A DNA stretch of 64,000 nucleotides from the NCBI GenBank assembly GCA_014529385.2, contig CM043964.1:130910920-130974919 (forward strand), given 5' to 3'. The notes below the pieces were generated by a model. It did no database searches and had not been told where the DNA came from. It worked only from the letters and a program-made list of their open reading frames with translations. The DNA comes from Adiantum capillus-veneris (Eukaryota; Streptophyta; Polypodiopsida; Polypodiales; Pteridaceae). Positions 50,386 through 60,670 of the stretch are shown here, piece by piece (within the stretch, counting starts at the first letter, position 1; every line of letters starts with the position of its first letter). The translations under genes and the position numbers were made by a program.

Positions 50386-52076
50386 AGATACTGAGTGTGT
50401 GTTTGCCAATTTCAGGCCGGTGTGTGCACACACTCTTGCTTCATCTAGTTGGAATTTCCCTTGCTTTGTTGGAAAAACGTTGCCTTGATACCTTTGCAAG
50501 CCCATGATGCTCTACTACTGCCAATGCCTACATGATATGGTTTTTCCCACTAGATGTTAAATATCATTTTAGGGGGAGAATTTGAATTCATATAAACTAG
50601 CCATTTTTTCTGTTTGAATTCAAAAGCTGTCCTTTGATTACTTTCTTAATACTAGAACTTTGACTCCCTTAAACTACAAAATAAAGAGGCCCTCCTAGAC
50701 CCCATTCTCTTCCTTATGGCTAGGAAGAAATGCATCAAGGGATTTTTGCACAGTTCTACCTTGGACAAGGATGAAGTTCAAGGCACTATGAACAAAGTTG
50801 GAATCAGTAGGGCAGGTTACTAAAAGTTGTTCAAGATCATCGATAAAAACCTGAAGCAGTTAAGAGTGAAGGGCTACTTGCTATCAAAGTCATAAGTTGT
50901 TCAACAAACTAGGCTCAAAATTATTTCTAGGATCATGGAGATTCTTGTAGAGCCTTTCCACATCAATGGCATATATCATGGTAGAAGAAAAACCTCAAGT
51001 TTAACTTTTCAACAACTTGTTCTTTGACTTGAAAACTTTGAAGAGGACAATGATCAAATTCTATGATCTTCAACATATTGAGGTGAATGGGAAAGCGTGA
51101 TGAGAATGGGATCGTGCTAGCTAAGTTGGGTGATAGAGAAACATTGTGCACACAAGTGAATGTGTGTAGGCTTTCACCAAAAGACGACCTTATTCACTGA
51201 CAACACTCACAAGGAATTGGATTCAAAATTTCCTTATTTCTTGTGAACAGAAGTGGTCAACAATCAACTAAACTGAAGTTTCAATCGACTGATGGTAAAG
51301 TGGACAAAAACCTTCCTTGAACACTACGGATAAGTATCATCAAGTTCAATTATGCCATAGATTGTAATTTTAATTTTATGTTTATGTCACAATATGGATT
51401 ACACTCAAGATTTCCATATTTACTAATATACTTGAAAAGACTCATTTTCATTCTATTATATTACATATGGAGTATTTTCAGGTGACTTATTTGGTTATAG
51501 GCTTTAATGCAACATGAGACTATCCCAGACATCTGCAATCCCAGATATATGTCAACATATGGGGAAGACATTGATTACATGGTATACTAATTGCCTGTCT
51601 TTACATATGACTGTATAATCTGGTACATCTTTCACTCTCTTTCTAACAGTTTAGAACAAGTTTATCTACTATTAAATTATATTTTACCATGTGTTTTCTT
51701 CCAAGAGTCTTCTACGCAATAATATTAATTACTGCATTATACTATAGCGATTTTATTCCTAACAACTATGGTCACTTACTAGACATTTGAATTCCAATTT
51801 GGGATGGATTAATCATAAATTTTTATAATATGAAATAAAGGTTCATGAGATGGAGCATTCATCCATCATAGTTAAGCTAATATTTAAAATTTATCCTTTA
51901 ATGATTAGGTCTCCCCAATCCAAAAAAGTAAAAATTCTGTCAAAACATATTAAGTGCATAAGTTAAGGGCGAGTTTAGGAAATGAAAAGACAGATGAAAG
52001 TGAAAAGTAAAGAGACATATGAAGGTGGAAAGTCAAAAGGCAAATGAAGATGGAAAGTCAAAAGACCTTTTGTGTC
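50384..52076. other. no recognisable gene, AT-rich
   Basis: Stop-rich on both strands. A 35-bp match to 33248-33283 occurs at 50681-50716. I see no LTR, tRNA or coding motif. Confidence 0.5.
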
Positions 52077-52144
52077 CATATAAATAGGTGTTTCTCTGCT
52101 CTTTCATTTTTCCTTTAGCAATTTCTTCTAAGTTCTCTTTAGCG

Positions 52145-52234
<90 letters not shown>
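52077..52234 (+). promoter_or_regulatory. TATA box followed by an 84-bp (CT)n tract
   Basis: The sequence ccatataaatagg (52077-52089) is a good plant TATA box. About 60 bp later a pure (TC)n run spans 52151-52234. This is the arrangement seen in the Copia A LTR and may be a promoter or a solo LTR piece. No gene or LTR terminus could be identified on either side. Confidence 0.4.
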
Positions 52235-52237
<3 letters not shown>

Positions 52238-53719
52238 GTTGTATTCATCTTTCTTAGGTTAAATTGTTGCAAATCTATGTGCTTCGTCATTGCCTGTTAT
52301 TACGTGTTATAGATTAACGCATCGCTTTTTCTTGTTTTTGAGTGGAGTCCTTGAATTAGGAGCACCTTTTAATTTTTTTGAAGCCATTAGGAATAATGAT
52401 TATGGTTCCTATTGATTTTATTTATATTTATTGAAATTTGTATAACTGCTAATCAAGACCAAGTAGTCTTGTTTCGAGCTATTTTTGACAGGTACTATAC
52501 ATTCCATTCTGACAATTGAAGCTAACGAACAACTCTATGGATCTTCTTTGAACATGGCCACCAATTTAATCATGCCACGCCAAGGATCAGTCCACAAGGA
52601 TTAGTCCAACACAAGTCTACTGTATATCAAATAGATTGATAAGAGCCTATTCTAACTTTGAAATTTTTCCAAATATCTGCTTTAAGTTTACAAGGGTTAT
52701 TAATTTATAGTTTTTATTTCAAAGTTTAAGCATCTTTTACCATTCTTCATAATTCCATAAAATTCTACATCCATAATTTGTCCATTTAATCGCTTTGTGA
52801 CGCATATTTATAATCTTTAACTTCTTTATCCCGTATACACATTTCTCTCCCTACATATTTGGAAGTTATCCAATCGATAAGGTGCCAGATTGGGGCTAAA
52901 TTGGTCACATGGCATGTCAAGTGTGTGTTTGTGAATATACTTGTGTAGATTTGTAAAAGCCTCTCTCTTCTCTATCACACTTAACCAATTGAGTGATGGC
53001 AACATTCATTTTTTGTTATCATCTATGGATAATTACTTGACATTTGTGGTTTATCATTGATAACTTCATGTTATATGCTTTTCAATCTTCATGCTATTAA
53101 TCAAGGCACAAAGGCCACTTCTAGTTCTAATGCTGACAGATCACAAAGGCAATTACTCTTCAGTACAAATTCTCTCCAGAATTGTGAGCTTCAAACTCAG
53201 ATAAGTATCCAATTTATAATGGTTTGCACTTTATATGAAAAAGCTGAATGCCAAGTTATTGAGTTGCTAGTAAAATGGCATCATTATTTTATCTATTAGT
53301 ATGGTAACTCAAATTCTAGATAAAAAAATAAATGTATCGTATTTGATTAAGAAATGCAATTCCACAAAGTCGATAGGGTATTGTATCCTGCAATTACTTA
53401 CATTGCAACATCGGAATTACTAGCCTATGAGGTACGTTAGTTTTTGGTGAAGTTTTATTTTTAGATAATTACACTTGTGGCCACTCTATGTGCCACTTTC
53501 TATGGAATTTACTGCAAGATATATTGGGCAGGAGGAATGTTAATATGTTGTCCATTCTCCATGCCCTCATCTCATGTTGGGGTAGTCACTATATTTTGGG
53601 TCATGGTGTAATTCCCAAGCATATTTAAATAGGGTACCTAACCTTGTAATGTATTTTAATAGTTAATCACCTTCACACTGACACATTCAAAATTCATTTC
53701 ACATTAGTCTATTACAACC
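52235..53719. other. no recognisable gene, AT-rich
   Basis: Only short frames; an 80-codon one at 53057-53299 has no recognisable content. No repeats or RNA genes were seen. Confidence 0.5.
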
Positions 53720-54018
53720 CTTTCAAGGACCTCTACCTACACATCATATATATGAGGAACTACCTACACTTGTAGATCAAGAAGAGCAACTCATGCCTAA
53801 CCAAATAATTGATCTTGAGACCACCACTACACGCAGTGGCATGGTTTATAATTGTTATCTTCTGAATTTTAAAGGTCACCCTAGAGAAGATGCTAAATGG
53901 ATACCTAATTTTTTATTTTTTTTAACTTCCTAGATCTTCTCCACACTTTTCATCACTCACGGTCTAGTTGATTCTCTATTGAGAAAATGACGATAATTGT
54001 TATCCCAGGAGGGAGGGA
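53720..54018 (+). pseudogene. chromovirus 3' end (family I), chromodomain-like
   Basis: The reading EELPTLVDQEEQLMPNQI, then TTTRSGMVYNCYLLNFKGH and PREDAKW, parallels a chromodomain end (YLVKWKG...EATW). A stop follows. The purine tract caggagggaggga (54006-54018) comes immediately before a TG that starts the LTR. Upstream integrase or reverse transcriptase is not recognisable. It is the last third of a chromodomain and no more. Confidence 0.5.
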
Positions 54019-54400
54019 TGTTACGAGATTGGGCACCCTCATGTTGTATGTGGTTAACTACAACTGGGGTAGCTGGCGTATAATGGTTAATTATTATGCT
54101 GCTATCTTTCTATTTTTACCGATGGCGAGTTTATTTTGTGTAGATTGGGACTCTAGGAGTTGAGGAGAAGGCATCAGTAATAAATTATTCTCGCGCATTT
54201 TCATTCGCATAATGTTATAGTTTATTTTTCCAATAAGCCACTTTGGCTTGCTTGTAAATAATTAGTGAGAACTCACCCTCAACAGGGTCATGCAGTGGTA
54301 GCGACCACACGGTGGAACTAAGTGTAAAGAGGGGCCTCCAATATTTTGTACCAATAAGCAATATCAAATATTAAATACCAATCTCCACAAGAAGTACCGT
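54019..54400 (+). repeat. 3' LTR of chromovirus family I (right edge unknown)
   Basis: Starts tgttacgagattggg right after the purine tract. No second copy is in the window, so the right limit is only an estimate. Confidence 0.4.
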
Positions 54401-54441
54401 GGGGATTGGGGCTACAATCTTTAGGTCATTGATTTGCAAGA

Positions 54442-54444
<3 letters not shown>

Positions 54445-54515
<71 letters not shown>
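54445..54515 (+). repeat. compound microsatellite (CT)n(CA)n
   Basis: CT units at 54445-54492 switch to CA units at 54493-54515, with a separate (GT)n run at 54592-54609. Frames across it are not coding. Confidence 0.95.
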
Positions 54516-54516
<1 letters not shown>

Positions 54517-54769
54517 TGCTATGCTATGTTGTGTACTCTCAAATCTTGCCTATATCAACTTTCCCTTACAATCTTTCACCTTTAAGCTTATTGTGTGTGT
54601 GTGTGTGTGGTGTCATAGTCTAGGTGTGTGTACTTGGGTGTTGGGAGAGATGGTACGAGGTTGACAGATAAGTGTGTGAGCAATTGGAATTGTGGAAGCA
54701 ACCGTTCTCTCCTTCTTCTCTGACATCATGATCCCCACATTTAATAGTCATTTTTGGAGGGTTTTGTTT

Positions 54770-55606
54770 AAATAGTTGGGAACACAACTCAATATCAGTA
54801 CTACAAATCATCTAGAGACAAATGGGTAGACTAAATGTGTTAATCAAGTGTTAGAGGATATAATATGAGCATACACTAGCAAGAAGCAATCTAATTGGGA
54901 AGAGTATCTCCCTATTTTTGAATTTGCTTATAATAGTGCAAAGCATGTTACAACTAGGTTTAGTCCTTTCATGCTCACGTATGGTTTTCAACTTAGATCA
55001 TGAGTTACGGTGGAATTGGCTATTGAGAAAATTCATCAAGTCAAGAACTTTATTCAGAACCATATAATTATGCTCAAAAATGCTCGTCAAAATGTTTAAA
55101 AGGCACAAGATAGATACAAGAAGTGTGTTGTTGAGAAACGTTGGCAAATCACCTTCATGGAAGGTGAAGAGGTGTTCTTACGTGTTTCAGAGAATTTAGA
55201 AATTCTAAAAGTTTGTCCTACACCTAAGTTATCTCCTACGTATTGTGGTCCATTCCAAATACTCAAGTAAGTTGCCAATATGGCCTACAAAAATTCTTTA
55301 GCTACACACTCTTGTATTTATCCGATTTTCCATGTAAGTCGTTTATGAAAACGCTTACATCATGATGACAATGTAATTGATCATCAAGTTTTGGTTCATT
55401 TCATTGAGTCTCCAACCCTACCACATGAACCTAAGTGCATTCTAACTATCATGATTTATGAACTCGTCACATGTACTTTACCAAGCATTAGTTGATTGGA
55501 AAGATCGACCTGAAGAGGTGCCACATGGGAAAACATTAATGTTCTTAAGATGAAATATCCCACTTTTTTTTTTCAAGGACAAAAAAATTTCTCCAAGGGA
55601 GATTAA
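54770..55606 (+). pseudogene. chromovirus integrase-to-chromodomain remnant (family A, second copy)
   Basis: This matches 3120-3959. The word gttgggaacacaactcaat is shared with 3150, then VLEDI-like, AYNSAKHVTTRFSPFMLTYG (integrase core end), KLSPTYCGPFQILK (GPY/F) and CHVSRL-like. The tail has WKDRP-EEVPHGKTL (chromodomain end, WKDRPEEATWE in intact relatives). It starts abruptly at about 54770 within the integrase. Several stops. This is a second truncated copy of the same family. Confidence 0.75.
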
Positions 55607-55900
55607 TGTGTGGCCATGGTCTAGATGAGGACCGGAATGGGGGCTATCTATAAGATAGAGCAGAAAGGCTGGGAGGAGTATGGCTCTCCACACCCTGAGG
55701 TCTCACATTTTGTTATCCTCTTTTCAGAATATTATGATGAGTAGCGGGAAGTTTCCTCTGAATACTTTACTTGATTCAATATATATCATGTGGATATTCC
55801 TCTGAATATATTTACTTGATTCCTCTGCTTTGTTTCCACACAAATTTTGAAGATTCCTAATTTTCTCTATTTTTTGCAATTGAGGGCAATTGCTTCCCCA
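55607..55900 (+). repeat. start of the 3' LTR, family A second copy (right edge unknown)
   Basis: Follows the purine-rich tccaagggagattaa and begins tgtgtggcc, as at 3960. Similarity to the first copy fades within about 100 bp, so the right limit is arbitrary. Confidence 0.4.
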
Positions 55901-56949
55901 TCAAGGAATATTGCTATCATATTACTACTTTTGGACATTTTGCTTACGTTTTATTCTCAAAAACCATTCAAAGGAAGCAACGTAAATATAAATCCCCTTT
56001 ACCTACTATTTTGAGAGTTCAAGTGAAAAGCAACAACTTCATTTTGGGTGCATGCATGACAATGATAAAGAGTCTTGAAATTGCGTCATCGCACACACCG
56101 TACTTTTTTAGCATAAATCATCTTCTTGACCCTCCACAAGGAAGAGGAATGCTTTGAGAGTATCTTGATCAGGTGACCTGGTGTTTTATCCCCCGTGCAA
56201 AGTCAACAGAGTCGTCAAAATGTCCCCAAGCTATAAAAGATACACAATTCCCTCTCTTATGCTAATTTTCTCTTTTAATCATGGTATGCACTCGCTTGAT
56301 TACGGAGGCGGAAGGCAAATACCCAATCATATTGATTGAGGGGGATTGTTGGTATACCCAATACGGTGTCTTATGTTTTGATTCTTGTTTATGCCAGCTC
56401 TCTTAATATGTTGTGAATATTCAGTAGATTGTTTTGTTGAATTTATTTTAATTTAATGAATTGAAGTTTTGTTGAAAGTGTTGGGAAGATGTCATGAAGT
56501 CAATGCACTCACTCATGGTAGCATTAGACTAATTTTGCATGTAGAGTTTTGAGGCCTAGGTAAAGAATTTTGGTAACTTCATTGTAAATGTTTTCGAGGC
56601 CCAAGATTTATACTGAAAATTTACAACTAGATGGGTATTGTCCATATTACAATACCAGTGTGAGCGTAATTGGAAAGGTGGGAATTTAATTAGGGTATCA
56701 AGTGATGAAGACTAGAGTAGCCACAAAGAGGAACACATGTAGCCCATTTTAGAATAAAAATATTCTATTTGTTGCTCTATTGAATCATTCAATGAGCAAA
56801 TGTTGCTTCCACTTCAAGAGATAGGAGTCTAGTAAGGATGAATCTCATGTGTAGAATTAGATACAGTTGATAACTATGGAGAAGAGCTATGACCATATAA
56901 TGGTGGTTTGATTTAAAGGCAAGAATCTCTAATCCTCAAGTCAACCTCA
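55901..56949. other. no gene; possible LTR start at 56347
   Basis: A purine tract gattgagggggat (56334-56346) followed by tgttggtatacccaatac at 56347 has the form of a Copia 3' LTR start. No Pol sequence precedes it and no partner LTR is present. A tataaaag at 56229 is a possible TATA box. Otherwise the stretch is stop-rich. Confidence 0.35.
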
Positions 56950-56989
56950 TTATTGGAACTTGGTTTTTACATTTCGCACAAATGTTCAT

Positions 56990-57350
56990 CATGGCCCTAA
57001 CCTCGAGATTATAGTATGGGAACAAGACCTTGTAAAGAACGATGATTCTTGTGTTAGGAAGAGAATGGGGAATAAGCGGACCTCTTTTAAGAAGGCCTCA
57101 ATTTATGAAGATATTTTTGTGGAAAGTAGTATAGGGGGCCTTGCCGACATGCATCAAGATCCAAGCGCGTGGTATCATACCCGACAGACGTTTCGGGTGC
57201 AGATTAGCTAGCAAAGACCTCTGCCACCTTTTCATGGAATGCCCGGCTATTAGAGGCCTTGCAAGAAAGATGTGCAAATGGATACAAAGGACGTGGAAGA
57301 TTAGGTATTTCACGAAGGATTTGTGAGTTGGTGGCAGATAGTTTTAAAGT
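56990..57350 (+). pseudogene. possible LINE reverse-transcriptase zinc-finger relic (zf-RVT)
   Basis: In one frame 57141-57326 reads MPTCIKIQARGIIPDRRFG, then ASKDLCHLFMECPAIRGLAR with KMCKW. The zf-RVT domain at the end of plant LINE polyproteins has the same plan: LPT-x-x-x-L-x-x-RGI, a C-x-x-C, then HLFxxCP-x-x-xxxW. The C-x-x-C pair is mutated here. Upstream frame 56960-57211 holds unrecognised sequence. It is a fragment only. Confidence 0.5.
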
Positions 57351-57569
57351 TCTGCACTACTTATTTGTACTCAAATTGTTAGATATTGCTTCTTCAATAA
57401 CATCTAGAAGGCCGAGAACTCTTCTGTCTTTTATAACAACCTCTTGATGGATAGCTTCTCAAAGATTTCACAAGAAAGCAAGGAGATAATATATGTGGTA
57501 AGTAAAAGGTATAGCAGTGACCTTCGTGGCTCCTTTCATACCCTTGAGATTGCTTGTACTTGTCAAACT

Positions 57570-58305
57570 TCATGTATGACTACCCAGTGAGCCTTGTTTT
57601 AGGCCATACAATGCCTTACGTAATCTACACATGAGTTCTATCCTTGTAGGCTTCTCAGATTTGACTTCAAAACCCTTTGGATATTTCATGTAGATATATT
57701 CATCAAGATCCCCATAAAGAAAATCCGTCTTCACATCCATCTGAACAAGTTCCATGTCCTTAGTGGCTATTAATACAAGCACAAGATGCAATGTAGTCAT
57801 CTTGACTGTTGGAGAAAAAATCTCATCAAAATCCACGTATTTCTTTTACTTGAAACCCTTTTCAAACCAATCTAGCCTTGTTTTTAGCTTGAGATCCTTT
57901 GCCGTGTACTTATTCTTGTACACCCATTTGCAAGAAAAGGATTCTTTGCACTCTAGAAACTCTATTAGTTCCCAGGGTTCATTGGCCACAATTAAGTTGT
58001 ACTCATATTGCATTGCCTACACCCACTTCATTCTATCTTCCATCTCAATAGTCTCTTCATAGCAGGTAGGTTCTCCACATTCAGTAAAACCAACAAATAT
58101 TCTATCCCTAGTTGAAAACGCTTAGGGGAATGACACACGTAGATTTCCTCACTGCTTGACTATTGGACTCTGCTCTCTCATAAGCATCACTAGCTCTCTC
58201 TAGAGCACTACCAGCGATAGGTACACTAGTAGACCGAGCTATTTGCGTAACTAGACTTGAAACTACATCCTCAAATCTCACTTTGCAATACTCAACCTCT
58301 TTCAT
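57570..58305 (-). pseudogene. Copia F hinge and reverse transcriptase N-terminal half
   Basis: Frame 58108-58305 is the variable hinge. A broken stretch reads KWVYKNKYTAKDLK (about 57910). Frame 57570-57836 then has MDFDEIFSPTVKMTTLHLVL, ELVQMDVKTDFLYGDLDEYI and LRKALYGLKQG, the Copia palm with its first catalytic Asp (QMDVKT). The YVDD box is not reached: the element is cut near 57570. Confidence 0.85.
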
Positions 58306-58308
58306 AGG

Positions 58309-59150
58309 CTATGAATGCATCTTTGATTCATTAAAATCGCTTGTGAGTTGCAAAAAACTCTTTGAGATTCCAAGTGCTAGACACGATAACTTTGCACCAT
58401 AGCCAATGAAGATGCATTTGTGTGACTTGGGGTCCAGCTTCTTTCTAATATTTTTAGACACATGTGAGAATGCCTCACACCCAAACACGTGTAATCTATC
58501 ATAATTAGGCTTCTTGCATGTCCACATCTCCTTCATAATCTTGTAGTTCAATGGTGTACTAGGCGACCTATTGATTATATGCACCGCTGTCGTAATAATG
58601 TTTCCCCAGATAGCATGGAATTGACCCTCTCTTGAATAGTCCTATTCATGCACTCTATTTTGAGCAGGTGTGTATGGCATAGTAAATTGCCTCCTAATGC
58701 CTCGTTTGCTATAGAAGTCCTTAAACTTAGTGGAGACATACTCTTCCCCCCTTATCAATGCACAAAGCCTTCAATTTCTTGGTTGACTGGTTCTTGACCA
58801 TAGCTAGGAACTTCTGGAAGACACTACCATTGGATAGGATTTAGGAAATCCTCTAGATTTGGTTCATAGCAATCTATGCCGGCCTATGCCGCATAAGTCT
58901 CTAGGGGGGGCATCATATTTCCTGACTTTCATAGATGACTCTACTCACAAGGTGTGGTCTACCTCTTGAAGAGGAAAGACAAAGTCTTTAGTGAGGTAAG
59001 CCTAACCTGTTTCCTCTATATGCAATGCTCACACAAATTAAAAACAAAATATTTTAACACAAGGATATAGCCAAATTGTTGTAATTGCTAACTCTCATGA
59101 CCAAGCCGGCTATGCCACAACTCAATAGAAGGAAGCTTGGTTATGTAGAT
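58309..59150 (-). pseudogene. Copia F integrase, containing an inverted block
   Basis: The minus strand begins ELWHSRLGHES (about 59130) and CEHCI near 59010. A plus-strand block follows at about 58850-58995. Then the minus strand resumes with VFQKFLAMVKNQSTKKLKAL, CIDKGGEEYVSTKFKDFY and QFTMPYTPAQN. Frame 58309-58584 ends it: MHIINRSPSTPLNYKIMKEM, LHVFGCEAFSHVSKNI, CIFIGYG. The first Asp reads HSNLC (Asn) inside the inverted block, and the third motif (ERMNRT) is lost. Inactive. Confidence 0.85.
58850..58995 (+). repeat. in-place inverted segment of the Copia F integrase
   Basis: The plus strand reads LVHSNLCRPMPHKSLGGASY, FLTFIDDSTHKVW and, after a one-base loss, VYLLKRKDKVFSE. This is exactly the piece missing between CEHCI (minus strand, to the right) and VFQKFLAMVKN (minus strand, to the left). 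So it is the element's own segment turned around, not a foreign insertion. Confidence 0.8.
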
Positions 59151-59159
59151 AGAGTTCTC

Positions 59160-59756
59160 TTTCACAGAAGAGACATACAAGGAATATAATGAGCCAGACT
59201 TTTGGCCTTTGAGCATGACCAAGTTACCTTTTCTGATCATCTAAGAACCATTGCTAAACATTCGAGGGTATCCAAGATCATCAAGTTGTCCTATTGAAAC
59301 CAAGCTCTTAGTTAGATTTGGCACATGTCTAACACCTCACAACATGAACTTAGTACCATTGTGTATACACAAATTCACATCTCCAATTCCACATATCTCA
59401 AGTTGATGAAAATCACCCAGCTTAACTGAACCATGTGTGAAAGCATTATTGAAGAACCACTTCTTCTGAGAAGTAACATGATAACTGACACCTCAGTCAA
59501 TAATCCAATTCTGTGCATAATATGCATCAAGAGCTAACAACACATATGGACTCAAATCAAAACTGAAGACTAGTACATTTGACACTTGCATCACATTAAG
59601 AACACCATCAACATGTGAGGACTCAATGACATAGAGTGCCTCTATCTTTACACTGCTCTTAGGAGGTTCAAAACTTACGACAATGGATTTACCCTTCTCT
59701 CTTTGCAATAAACATAAATATTTCTTCATGCATCCTTTCTTATGACAATGTAGCAT
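59160..59756 (-). pseudogene. Copia F zinc knuckle and aspartic protease
   Basis: Frame 59493-59756 starts in a knuckle remnant (CHKKGCMKKYLC) and reads VDGVLNVMQVSNVLVFSFD and YYAQNWIID. A stop replaces Ser in DSG, and the next frame gives GVSYHVTSQKKWFF, VKLGDFHQLEICGIGDVNL and VRHVPNLTKSLVSIGQLD. The layout is that of a Copia protease joined to the integrase lead-in. The active site carries a stop. Confidence 0.8.
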
Positions 59757-59944
59757 TCAATGTTCCTTGTGTCGTGTCCACGGCTCTTGCTACATGCACT
59801 CTTGTGATCTTGAGAACAAGCGTAACTGTGACTACGACCTCTCTATCTTTGATCGTTCCTCTAGCTACTTCCACTTACTATATATGCATCACCATGCCCA
59901 CTACTGTCAAGAGACTGAATTTTGTGAGCAAAGCACTAGAAACA

Positions 59945-60670
59945 TCACTGAAAACGAGCTTGCCCTAGGGCGGAGTTACTAATGGCAGTGTTAAATGTAT
60001 CCCATGATGTAGGCAAATAACATAGCAAGAAAATGGCTTTCATTTCATCATCAAAATGAAGCCCTTTTGATGTCAACTCAGTAAACACAATGTTAAACTT
60101 GTTCAGATGTGAACTGAAACTGCTACCTTCTTTCATCTTAAGATGCATAAGCTTCTTCATGAGAAACACTTTGTTTAATGCAGTCTTACCATCCCATGCC
60201 TAGCATAAAGACTCCCACAGTTCTTTAGCATTGGTCTTGTTCATTATCATGAAGAATATAATTGTACGAAGATGCAACCTAATAGTTTCTATGGCACGAA
60301 CATCAAGCTCCTCCCCCTAATAATCAATGTACAAACCCTCTCTGCACTCTTTTGATGTCAACTGAGTAAACACACTGTTAAACTTGTTCAGATGTGAACT
60401 GACACTCCCACAGTTTTTTAGCATTGGTCTTGTCCATTATTGTGAAGAATATAGACTCACCAAGATGCAGCCTAATAGTTGCCATGCACGAGTATCAAGC
60501 TCCTCCCATTGATCATCAATGTACAAACCCTCTCTGCGCTCTTTCAATGGCAGTGAAAGTCCTTTGTTGATTAGGACATCAAGCATCTAATGCTTCCATA
60601 TAATGAAATTTGTGCCATCAAATTTCTTAATGTAGTGATTTTCTTTCTCAGAAGATCGAGCCATACTAAC
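59945..60670 (-). pseudogene. Copia F Gag with an internal duplication
   Basis: The minus strand begins MARSSEKENHYIKKFDGTNF near 60665, IIWKH (Gag motif) and GLSLPLKERREGLYIDDQWE. It continues in 59945-60169 with VFLMKKLMHLKMKEGSSFSS, HLNKFNIVFTELTSKGLHFD and YLPTSWDTFNTAISN. Stops are frequent. A segment is present twice, the pairs 60066-60120 with 60350-60406 and 60218-60349 with 60413-60540, so Gag was partly duplicated. Confidence 0.8.
60066..60540. repeat. partial tandem duplication within Copia F gag
   Basis: The phrases tgttaaacttgttcagatgt and aatgtacaaaccctctctgc each occur twice (near 60091 and 60377, and near 60328 and 60519). The second unit has lost about 90 bp relative to the first. 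Confidence 0.85.

Noticed and set aside
53057-53299. 80-codon frame in AT-rich DNA
   Set aside because: No domain, no repeat and no supporting context; an open frame of this length is expected by chance.
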